From NCBI GenBank assembly GCA_012959845.1, contig DUCL01000035.1, forward strand, positions 1-5,883: 5,883 nt of DNA. Direction: 5' to 3'. The notes under the pieces were generated by a model that was given only the letters and a program-made list of their open reading frames with translations, was not told the origin of the DNA and searched no databases. This stretch comes from Candidatus Poseidoniales archaeon. Its GTDB lineage: Archaea > Thermoplasmatota > Poseidoniia > Poseidoniales > Poseidoniaceae. The position numbers were made by a program, and so were the translations under genes. Positions 1-5,555 of the stretch are shown in pieces (position 1 is the stretch's first letter; each line of letters begins with the position of its first letter).

Positions 1-101
1 TTGATTGGGTAAGCTCTGGGTTGGCATGGCACAATCAAAGTATGGCAATCCTTGGGCTATGATTTTGCAGTTTATTGCCGATTCTCCAATGGAAACAGGC
101 C

Positions 102-111
102 TTTTTTTTAT
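102..111 (+). promoter_or_regulatory. Possible T-rich TATA-like promoter element of the methyltransferase
   Basis: A run of eight T followed by AT (102-111) lies about 50 bases before ATG 159. An archaeal start site about 25 bases downstream would give a leader of roughly 25 bases that contains GGTGAGG (150-156) just before the ATG. If the TTG at 75 is the true start, this run is simply coding (Phe-Phe-Leu). Seen by eye only; no purine-rich BRE is obvious. Confidence 0.22.
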
Positions 112-158
112 GGGTCACATTGAAACGGGAAAAGCCAGCCCGCTGGCTCGGTGAGGTC

Positions 159-2150
159 ATGCAGAGCGGTGTGAGCGGCTGGTACGCGAGATTGGACAGG
201 TGTCTGTCAGAGAGACCTGCCCAAGTTGAGATTTGGTTAAATGCATGGGAGAATTCTCTTCGCAATCATCAACCGATTGCAGCCATCTTACCGAAGGACT
301 GGCCTACACTTCCTGCTAATTTACTAACCGATCCTGGCCATGTTTTGGACCATCTTTTAGCAAGGCATGATGCTGAATCAGATGGCCGTTCTCCTCGTGG
401 AGCACACCCTACTCCGCCGCGACTTGCCGATGCGGTAGTCGCTTCGGAATTGTATGAAACGCTAACTCGGCCGAAAGCTCCTGTAAAATCTGCAAGTATG
501 CAAATCAATAACTTGCCACCTGGATTTAGACAACATATTGAAAAACTCAATTTACCACAACACTCTCAAGAAAATGAAGTTGATGATGAAGCCGAATTAG
601 ACGCGGTTGCTAATGGATTGAGAACGCTTAGTGGCGTGCCGCTTCCAATAGCGGATACTGCTTGCGGAGGAGGAATATTCCACGCTCGAGTAATTAGGCG
701 ACATGCGGAAGCTCATGAAGATGGAAATCCGCAAACAAAAGTTGAAGATACGCGAACACTACTTTCCTCTTTCCAAATTATTGACATCAATGAATTGGTG
801 GTCGTTTCCACTCGCCGCCGGCTACTACTGGAAGCAATCCGATTCAATTTAGTGTGTCTTGAAGGCGAGCGTGAAGGTTGTTTGACTCGTTGTGAGGCTG
901 AACAAATTCTTGAGACCTCTGTAAAACAAGGCGATACACTACAAGGTGAATGGCCTTGGCAAACTCCGCCTAAATTAGTCGTTACCAATCCACCATGGCT
1001 ACGAATAAAAGACAGATTTAGAGGGATGGAAAATGGTTCACAATTAAGAAAGGAACTGGGTGAAAAACTTCGTTCAATCGGTGATGCAAATGGTCCGAGA
1101 TTCTCTACTATGAGGGGGAATGTAAATCTATACCGCTTATTCATTGAACGCAGTTTACAGATTCTTGAAGATGGGGGACGACTAAGATTAATCGCACCAG
1201 ATAGTTTGTTACGAGAGCAATCTTCTCATCCATTGCGCCAATTATTGGTTGAAAAGCATGGATGGAGTGATGTTTGGGCTGTCGAGGAGGCTAACCACTT
1301 ATTCCCTGGAATGACTCAAGGAGTTGTAGTGTTGGGAATAACCGCAAAGCAAGATGAAGAATCACTTGTGGTTCGTGGCCCAATTAGCCGTTCCGACTTA
1401 AGACGTGATAGTGAAGGATTATCCAACCGTGTTCCATCCTTTGAAATGGAGCCAACACGATGGAAGAATTGGGCAAGAGGAACTTGGGCTATTCCAAGAT
1501 TACCTCGTGACAGAATAGAGAGAAGACACACTCTAAAAGTTCTAGACCGTTTGGCAAAATTACCACGGCTCGGTGACGAAGAACATTATCTTGCAACCAA
1601 TGGCCATTGTGTAAGAGTAAGAGTGGGGGAAATCGACCAAACCTCACATTCACAAAAAATAGATACATGGGTAAAGGGAAGAAGAAACCACCCATTCATT
1701 AGAGGTGTCCACTTTAGTGAAGATGATAGTGGTTCAATTTTCATCCGCCATCCTGCGTTTAGAACCGATATCCCTTCACGGGCAAACGAACGCCAATTGG
1801 CAATGTGGATTGGTGAATCAAACCCGCGTTATGGTGTTCGTATCGCATGTCAAGCAATTGTCAATGCACACCAAGACCGACGCTTGCGTTGGGCCGTTAT
1901 CTCAGATGGTTGTGTTCTTGGCAACAGTGTTAACCATATTGAATTGCATCCAGATATCAAACAGTTCCTAACTGAAAAGCATGGTTCTCTAGAAGCCGCA
2001 TTACATTGGTTGTGTGGATTGTTGAATGAGAATTCATTGGATGAGTGGGCTCGCGCTTGGAGTGCCAATAACAATGTCAATAATTATGAGTTGGAAATGC
2101 TTCCGCTGGCCATTGAAATTACGCCGGAAATCGGAACCATGAGCCTGTAA
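159..2150 (+). CDS. N6-adenine DNA methyltransferase, Eco57I/type IIG-like, no nuclease domain seen
   Basis: Predicted 663-residue SAM-dependent DNA adenine-N6 methyltransferase. Motifs in order, numbered from the ATG at 159: motif X-like GAHPTPPRLADAVV (81-94); SAM-binding motif I DTACGGGIFH (166-175); an IIDIN acidic segment typical of motif II (about 207-211) followed by an RRRLLLEAI helix; catalytic motif IV NPPW (277-280). The X-I-IV order is that of the gamma class. The second half resembles target-recognition regions of Eco57I-like enzymes: FIRGVHF (513-519), a LGNSV segment (587-591), and a C-terminal NNVNNYELEMLPL stretch near 638-650. Only about 80 residues precede motif X and no PD-ExK nuclease is visible, so a methylase-only role is inferred. 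Motif I has Thr where Pro is common. Start: the frame is open from TTG at 75 (691 residues), but ATG 159 has GGTGAGG just upstream and a T-rich TATA-like stretch about 50 bases before it. No specificity subunit or restriction gene adjoins it here. Confidence 0.85.
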   Translation: MQSGVSGWYARLDRCLSERPAQVEIWLNAWENSLRNHQPIAAILPKDWPTLPANLLTDPGHVLDHLLARHDAESDGRSPRGAHPTPPRLADAVVASELYETLTRPKAPVKSASMQINNLPPGFRQHIEKLNLPQHSQENEVDDEAELDAVANGLRTLSGVPLPIADTACGGGIFHARVIRRHAEAHEDGNPQTKVEDTRTLLSSFQIIDINELVVVSTRRRLLLEAIRFNLVCLEGEREGCLTRCEAEQILETSVKQGDTLQGEWPWQTPPKLVVTNPPWLRIKDRFRGMENGSQLRKELGEKLRSIGDANGPRFSTMRGNVNLYRLFIERSLQILEDGGRLRLIAPDSLLREQSSHPLRQLLVEKHGWSDVWAVEEANHLFPGMTQGVVVLGITAKQDEESLVVRGPISRSDLRRDSEGLSNRVPSFEMEPTRWKNWARGTWAIPRLPRDRIERRHTLKVLDRLAKLPRLGDEEHYLATNGHCVRVRVGEIDQTSHSQKIDTWVKGRRNHPFIRGVHFSEDDSGSIFIRHPAFRTDIPSRANERQLAMWIGESNPRYGVRIACQAIVNAHQDRRLRWAVISDGCVLGNSVNHIELHPDIKQFLTEKHGSLEAALHWLCGLLNENSLDEWARAWSANNNVNNYELEMLPLAIEITPEIGTMSL

Positions 2151-2212
2151 TGTGGAAATTGGCGGTGCTGATTTTCCGATATACCGTCTTGAATTGCCCC
2201 CACATGGCCACC

Positions 2213-2238
2213 AACACCCTTTATTAGTGATAGGTGTT
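2213..2238. repeat. Inverted repeat AACACC/GGTGTT around a TATA-like element
   Basis: AACACC (2213-2218) and its exact reverse complement GGTGTT (2233-2238) are separated by 14 bases. The loop holds TTTATTA, the best TATA-like element in this gap. The position would suit a regulator that blocks TATA-binding protein, but a 6-bp arm pair with this spacing can arise by chance. Confidence 0.3.
2220..2226 (+). promoter_or_regulatory. Possible archaeal TATA box for the NTPase-to-RNase H gene run
   Basis: TTTATTA lies about 50 bases before the ATG at 2275, in the longest intergenic gap of the window (2151-2265). Initiation about 25 bases downstream would start near 2248-2252 and include the GGAG Shine-Dalgarno at 2263-2266. 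The flanking sequence is C-rich rather than the purine-rich BRE expected, so support is weak. Confidence 0.3.
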
Positions 2239-2274
2239 TAGTATGGCTCGCCGAAGAACTTTGGAGTGAGTGAT

Positions 2275-2853
2275 ATGGGAGTTCATCCAAAGATAGGAAT
2301 TACTGGTTTACCGCGAAGTGGTAAATCTGCAGTGATGGAAAAAGTACTCTCGATGTTGGTTGATGAACGTACTCGAGAAATTTCACTTCGAGGTGGTCAA
2401 GAGACTGTTATCGTTGGTGGTTTGAGGGCTGAACCAATCGTTGAAGGAGGGGAACGTCTCGGCTACAAGGTAATTGATATCGTCACTGGAGCAGAGGCTG
2501 TGATGGCCCACAAGTCAATTGATTCGAGGCTTAGAGTCCTCGGATATGGAATTGATATTGAAGCCTTAGAGGCTGTTGCTATCCCTGCAATTGAATATGC
2601 AAGAGATGAATGCGAAGTGATAGTAATTGATGAAATCGGCAAGTTTACTGTTGAGTCGGAAGATTTTGTTAACGTTGTTCGTAGTGCCCTTCAGATTGAC
2701 AAGCCAACCCTGCTAACTCTCCACAAGAAAAGTCGCCATCCACTATTGCAAGATATTCGCAGAAGAGATGATGGGCGCATTCTAGAAGTCACTCCCGTAA
2801 ATCGTGCCCTTCTACCATATAAAATTCACAAACTAATGCGAGAAACCTATTGA
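2275..2853 (+). CDS. THEP1-like nucleoside-triphosphatase (P-loop NTPase)
   Basis: Predicted 192-residue cytosolic P-loop NTPase of the THEP1 (former DUF265) family, whose characterised members hydrolyse NTPs with broad base specificity and an unclear cellular role. Numbered from ATG 2275: Walker A GLPRSGKS (11-18), a family-typical ERLGYKVIDIVTG segment (60-72), Walker B VIVIDEIGKF (115-124) with adjacent Asp-Glu, and a LLTLHKK strand near 146-152 matching the family's conserved strand after Walker B. Length is near the usual 170-190 residues. A stretch between Walker A and the ERLGYK segment (about 31-45) seems longer than in typical members. Start: GTG at 2266 is also in frame, but ATG 2275 has GGAG at 2263-2266 with an 8-base spacer and is preferred. 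It is first in a plus-strand run of four genes; the next gene is 43 bases downstream. Confidence 0.85.
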   Translation: MGVHPKIGITGLPRSGKSAVMEKVLSMLVDERTREISLRGGQETVIVGGLRAEPIVEGGERLGYKVIDIVTGAEAVMAHKSIDSRLRVLGYGIDIEALEAVAIPAIEYARDECEVIVIDEIGKFTVESEDFVNVVRSALQIDKPTLLTLHKKSRHPLLQDIRRRDDGRILEVTPVNRALLPYKIHKLMRETY

Positions 2854-2896
2854 TTTCTCCGTTGGGTTCATGCCATGACTCTAACTGGGTTACAAT

Positions 2897-3238
2897 ATGC
2901 AAAGACCGGCTGATGCTGCATCTCGCCTTTTGATGGCTACTGGCTTGGGTCTATTATTGGCTACAGGATTCGGTCTACAACAACAAATGCTTGATATCAA
3001 TAAAGTTGGGATCGGTTGGGTTATTGGAATCTCCGGCCTACTTCTAATCGGTCTTTCCTCCTTGGTAGCGAAGGGTGATGGCCCACTTGCCAAGGCATAC
3101 CCTCTTGAAAATGAAATAGAAATGGCAAGTAGAGTAAAAGAAGATGTTGAAGAGATTGAAAAGGATACGTCTATGGGTAATGCTTGGGCGAAATTAGAAG
3201 CGACGGTACTTGAACAGGATATCTCGGAGCAAGAGTGA
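2897..3238 (+). CDS. Small two-helix membrane protein with acidic cytoplasmic-type tail, function unknown
   Basis: A 113-residue protein I do not recognise. Two hydrophobic segments are clear: residues about 10-27, rich in Gly/Leu, and about 38-58, separated by a short QQQMLDINK loop. The remaining half (59-113) is hydrophilic and acidic, with a likely helical Glu-rich stretch at 71-90 and the end EQDISEQE. No signal-peptide cleavage site or cofactor motif was seen. The hairpin would anchor the tail at the membrane; the tail may bind a partner, but that is inference. ATG 2897 is the first start after an in-frame TAA at 2882-2884, and no good Shine-Dalgarno precedes it, so translation may be coupled to the upstream NTPase gene or be weak. 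It lies 43 bases after the NTPase gene and 55 before gcvH, on the same strand. Confidence 0.65.
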   Translation: MQRPADAASRLLMATGLGLLLATGFGLQQQMLDINKVGIGWVIGISGLLLIGLSSLVAKGDGPLAKAYPLENEIEMASRVKEDVEEIEKDTSMGNAWAKLEATVLEQDISEQE

Positions 3239-3293
3239 CTAATCGGTGCATTCATCAAATGCTTGCTCGTCGCCAACAATAGAGGCGAATGAA

Positions 3294-3677
3294 ATGAGTG
3301 AAGTCCCAGAAGGAATGTATTATACAAAGGAACACGAATGGATTAGAGTTGAAGGTGATGAAATTGTCATCGGAATTACTGACCATGCTCAAAATGCATT
3401 AACTGATATTGTCTATATTGAACTCCCTGGTGATGATGAAGAACTTGAGGAAATGGAAGAATTCGCTATCGTTGAATCTGTAAAATCCGCTTCTCCAATT
3501 TTCGCACCATTGGCAGGACAAGTTACCGCAGTTAACGATGAATTAGACGACGCTCCAGAACTTATGAACACAGACCCGTATGGCTCAGGATGGATTATTC
3601 GAATGCGCTTAAGCAATCCTGAGGCAGTGTCCACATTGATGGATGCTGCTGCTTACAAAGCAGAGATTGGCGAGTGA
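3294..3677 (+). CDS. gcvH: Glycine cleavage system H protein (lipoyl carrier)
   Basis: Full-length 127-residue H protein. It carries the lipoyl-bound aminomethyl group from the P protein (glycine decarboxylase) to the T protein and is reoxidised by the L protein, in cytosolic glycine/one-carbon metabolism. Evidence: N-terminal YYTKEHEWI (9-17), GITDHAQNALTDIVYIELP (27-45), the lipoylation motif ESVKSAS with the acceptor lysine at position 64, the usual place, and the C-terminal NTDPYGSGWIIRM (92-104). The fold is intact and acidic. The frame is open from a GTG at 3246, but ATG 3294 gives the family's normal N-terminus and has GAGG (3282-3285) with an 8-base spacer. gcvP, gcvT, lpd and lipoate ligase are absent from the window, so it may serve a glycine cleavage system encoded elsewhere or act as a general lipoate carrier. 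Its TGA overlaps the start of the RNase H gene. Confidence 0.95.
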   Translation: MSEVPEGMYYTKEHEWIRVEGDEIVIGITDHAQNALTDIVYIELPGDDEELEEMEEFAIVESVKSASPIFAPLAGQVTAVNDELDDAPELMNTDPYGSGWIIRMRLSNPEAVSTLMDAAAYKAEIGE

Positions 3678-4222
3678 GAGTTTTGAATCAAGAGGACTTG
3701 TTGAGCCTCTATGTTGATGGGTCCTGTTTGGGTAACCAAAATGTTGACGAAAAGACTCCTGCTGCTTGGGGATTAGTTGTTGTCAAAGGCGATACTGGCC
3801 TAGGTAAAGGCAGTGGAGAAATTGTTGATGAAACTTCTGCAATGGTCATCACAGACAAGCATACTGAAGGTTTTATCGGGGCTGAAGTTGGTTCAAATAA
3901 CACCGCTGAACTTTCTGGATTTGCTGCTGCCTTGAGGTGGTTATTAGTTGAAGGAGGAAAGCAACCTGCGGTTATTAGAACTGATTCTCAATATGCTGGA
4001 AATTTAGCTGCTGGTGTTTGGAAAGCAAAAGCGAATCGCGAACTTGTGGCAAATGTCCAGATGCTTTGGAAAGAGGTTTCTGAACTACGTAAATTGACGT
4101 GGAGTCATGTTAAAGCGCATCGAGGCCATCGTTGGAATGAGAGAGCAGACCACTTAGCATTACGCTGTGCAAGTCAAGAAACTCCTACCCCTCTTAGTTT
4201 TTGGAAGCCGGGTCAAAGATGA
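3674..4222 (+). CDS. Type 1 ribonuclease H (RNase HI-like)
   Basis: Predicted 182-residue RNase H that cuts the RNA strand of RNA-DNA hybrids (R-loops, primers). The four acidic catalytic residues are in place: Asp15 in YVDGSC, Glu79 in NNTAEL, Asp104 in RTDSQYA, and Asp159 in NERADHLA; the flexible-loop His149 is in WSHVKAHRGH. A segment of roughly 25-30 residues between the first strands and NNTAEL (about 45-72) is longer than in E. coli RNase HI and ends in GAEVGSNNTAEL, a form I associate with extended type 1 enzymes. No N-terminal hybrid-binding domain is present. It ends in a short 14-residue tail. The GTG start at 3674 overlaps the gcvH stop in a GTGA, implying translational coupling; no better in-frame start lies nearby before the DGS motif. 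It was not given rnhA because orthology is uncertain. Confidence 0.88.
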   Translation: MRVLNQEDLLSLYVDGSCLGNQNVDEKTPAAWGLVVVKGDTGLGKGSGEIVDETSAMVITDKHTEGFIGAEVGSNNTAELSGFAAALRWLLVEGGKQPAVIRTDSQYAGNLAAGVWKAKANRELVANVQMLWKEVSELRKLTWSHVKAHRGHRWNERADHLALRCASQETPTPLSFWKPGQR

Positions 4223-4223
4223 C

Positions 4224-5084
4224 TTAATCCAATCTTTGAATCAACCAATCTTTCAATTCTTGATTCATGTCTGGGCGGCGTAACGCGTGGTCAATTTGTG
4301 ATTTCAACCAAGGCAATGGCGCGCCAGAATCATACCATTGATAGCCATCGAGTTTCACTCCAACCAACCCCTCATTATCCATCCAGTGTTGCTGAATTAC
4401 TATAGATTGCAATTCACCATATGTTGCTAATTCATATTGATTAAGTAAATCTGAAAAATCTTCTGTAAAAATATATCTGCCACATAACACTAGATTTGAG
4501 GGTGCATCGGCTTTATCTGGCTTTTCAACGATTGATGTGATTCGTTGGCCTTCCATTTCAACAACTCCATAATTGCACACTTCATCATCTTCAACACTAA
4601 CTAGGCCTACACATGGTAAATTATTCTCAGTATAGCAACGAACCAATTCTGCACTGGCATTTGATGCGATATAATCGCTGGCAGTAGTGTGATTATTCAT
4701 CAATAGATTATCACCTAAAAGAACTAAAAATGGGCCGTTTATTGATGATGATGCTGTTGAAATCGCATTGGCTAATCCAAGTGCTTGTTGCTGGGTGTGA
4801 ACTAAAACTTCAACATCGGCGAACGGGGAGAGAATTGTTGGATCTAAGTCATTTCTTTTTTCCAGTAGCCACGAATTATCAGCAAGAAGTGGTGATAAAT
4901 CCTTACGCGGTGAAGTGATGATGTGCAATCTCTTTGCACCTGCTGCGACCGCTTCTCTAGCAAGATGGGTCAGAACTGGGATATCGACTAGGGGTAAGGC
5001 TTCCTTGGCAATGCTTGCACTTGCAGGCAACATCCGAGTGCCGAGACCACCGGCAACCAATACTGCATCCAAAACCTCCGCCAT
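4224..5084 (-). CDS. GalU-like sugar-1-phosphate nucleotidylyltransferase
   Basis: Predicted 286-residue cytosolic enzyme that joins an NTP and a sugar-1-phosphate to make an NDP-sugar plus pyrophosphate. Closest in motif to UTP-glucose-1-phosphate uridylyltransferase: nucleotide loop VAGGLGTRMLP (10-20), KEALPLVD (27-34), QQQALGLANAI (98-108) in place of GalU's GLGHA segment, metal-binding strand LVLLGDN (about 120-126), VEKPDKADAPSNL (186-198), GRYIFTEDF (202-210), GELQS near 223-227 like GalU's DEIQ, and YDSG (251-254) like GalU's DCG/DIG. The C-terminal ELKDWLIQ helix also fits. The actual sugar and base are not fixed by these motifs; glucose/UTP is most likely, dTDP- or other sugars possible. 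The frame is open to 5150 but those extra 22 residues look non-coding; ATG at 5084 gives the usual short N-terminus. It ends one base from the convergent RNase H stop. Confidence 0.88.
   Translation of the reverse strand: MAEVLDAVLVAGGLGTRMLPASASIAKEALPLVDIPVLTHLAREAVAAGAKRLHIITSPRKDLSPLLADNSWLLEKRNDLDPTILSPFADVEVLVHTQQQALGLANAISTASSSINGPFLVLLGDNLLMNNHTTASDYIASNASAELVRCYTENNLPCVGLVSVEDDEVCNYGVVEMEGQRITSIVEKPDKADAPSNLVLCGRYIFTEDFSDLLNQYELATYGELQSIVIQQHWMDNEGLVGVKLDGYQWYDSGAPLPWLKSQIDHALRRPDMNQELKDWLIQRLD
4229..4267. repeat. Direct and inverted repeats at the convergent gene end
   Basis: CCAATCTTT occurs at 4229-4237 and again at 4245-4253, and TGAATCAA (4237-4244) pairs with TTGATTCA (4260-4267) across a 15-base loop. 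The stretch lies just past the RNase H stop and inside the last codons of the minus-strand nucleotidyltransferase. It could act as a weak stop or mRNA-end structure for the plus-strand run, but it also encodes the Leu/Asp/Trp/Gln-rich end of the other protein, so coding constraint may explain it. Confidence 0.25.
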
Positions 5085-5103
5085 AGCACCACTATGATGC
5101 CAC

Positions 5104-5117
5104 AGGCTTTCAAGCCT
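5104..5117. repeat. Perfect palindrome AGGCTT-TC-AAGCCT between divergent genes
   Basis: Six-base arms (5104-5109 and 5112-5117) are exact reverse complements around a TC centre. They sit between the start of the minus-strand nucleotidyltransferase (5084) and the preferred start of the plus-strand membrane protein (5136). This is where a dimeric regulator controlling both genes could bind. No good TATA element was seen on either side, and if the plus-strand gene starts at 5094 the palindrome is coding. Confidence 0.3.
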
Positions 5118-5135
5118 AAGCCCTTCAGCAGGGTT

Positions 5136-5555
5136 ATGCAGCCAAAACAAGAGGCGAGGATATTCGGCATTGTTGGATTGGTATTAGTTGCACAAACATT
5201 CCTTGATTTTGCACCTGCAGGGCCATGGGATTCACGTTCATTTAGTAGAGGTGTCATTGGATTATTTGGTTTGTCCCTGTTATACATTTCTTGGTTTAGA
5301 TTCACCTTCGAAAGAAAAGGTATTGCTCCGGTCGTAACCCTTTGGGAAAATCCAAAATCTACCTCAATAAACGTAGTTGTGTTTGGATTGATTTGTTTGG
5401 TCTTTACCAAGTTTATCATCAATGCAAATATTGGAGATTCTTTTCCACAGCCAGCGGGATTGATTATTACTCTAATCGGATTACTGGCTATCAGTAATGG
5501 AACCTATGTTTGGCTGATTAGTGCGGGTCCATTGTCTACTGATGAGGAAGAATAA
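5136..5555 (+). CDS. Four-helix integral membrane protein, function unknown
   Basis: A 139-residue membrane protein I cannot assign to a family. Four hydrophobic segments are visible, numbered from ATG 5136: about 9-25, 38-56, 77-95 and 106-129, each flanked by charged or polar loops (FERKG after the second, ENPKS before the third). The C-terminus is a short acidic STDEEE tail. Even helix number suggests both ends on one side; the positive MQPKQEAR start and FERKG loop favour the cytoplasm for those parts. No catalytic or cofactor residues stand out. The frame is also open from ATG 5094 (153 residues), but that would leave only 9 bases to the divergent gene and adds a Lys/Pro-rich leader. The 5136 start leaves 51 bases for a promoter, though neither start has a strong Shine-Dalgarno. 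Its TAA abuts the convergent gene's TGA. Confidence 0.7.
   Translation: MQPKQEARIFGIVGLVLVAQTFLDFAPAGPWDSRSFSRGVIGLFGLSLLYISWFRFTFERKGIAPVVTLWENPKSTSINVVVFGLICLVFTKFIINANIGDSFPQPAGLIITLIGLLAISNGTYVWLISAGPLSTDEEE

Noticed and set aside
1..38. TTGATTG (1-7) and CAATCAA (32-38) inverted repeat
   Set aside because: Seven-base arms with a 24-base loop at the window edge, no T tract and no clear gene end; could be chance.
3..62. Open frame from the left edge to TGA 60-62, possibly the end of an upstream gene
   Set aside because: Only about 19 codons are visible with no recognisable motif; too short to support a gene call.
713..1144. 143-codon open frame on the minus strand
   Set aside because: Lies wholly inside the methyltransferase gene across its catalytic motifs; Ser/Arg-rich translation with no family features, so an antisense shadow.
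2890..3327. 145-codon open frame on the minus strand
   Set aside because: Opposes the small membrane protein and the gcvH start; Ser/Pro-rich, low-complexity shadow.
5085..5150. N-terminal extension of the nucleotidyltransferase to 5150
   Set aside because: The 22 extra residues do not resemble the family, whose nucleotide-binding loop normally lies within about 10-15 residues of the start.
4988..5422. 144-codon open frame on the minus strand
   Set aside because: Overlaps the nucleotidyltransferase start and the divergent membrane protein; no coherent hydrophobic or domain pattern.
159..5555. A defence island or new multi-gene system centred on the methyltransferase
   Set aside because: The following genes (NTPase, gcvH, RNase H, GalU-like enzyme) read as housekeeping, and a 115-base gap with its own promoter-like element separates them from the methyltransferase.
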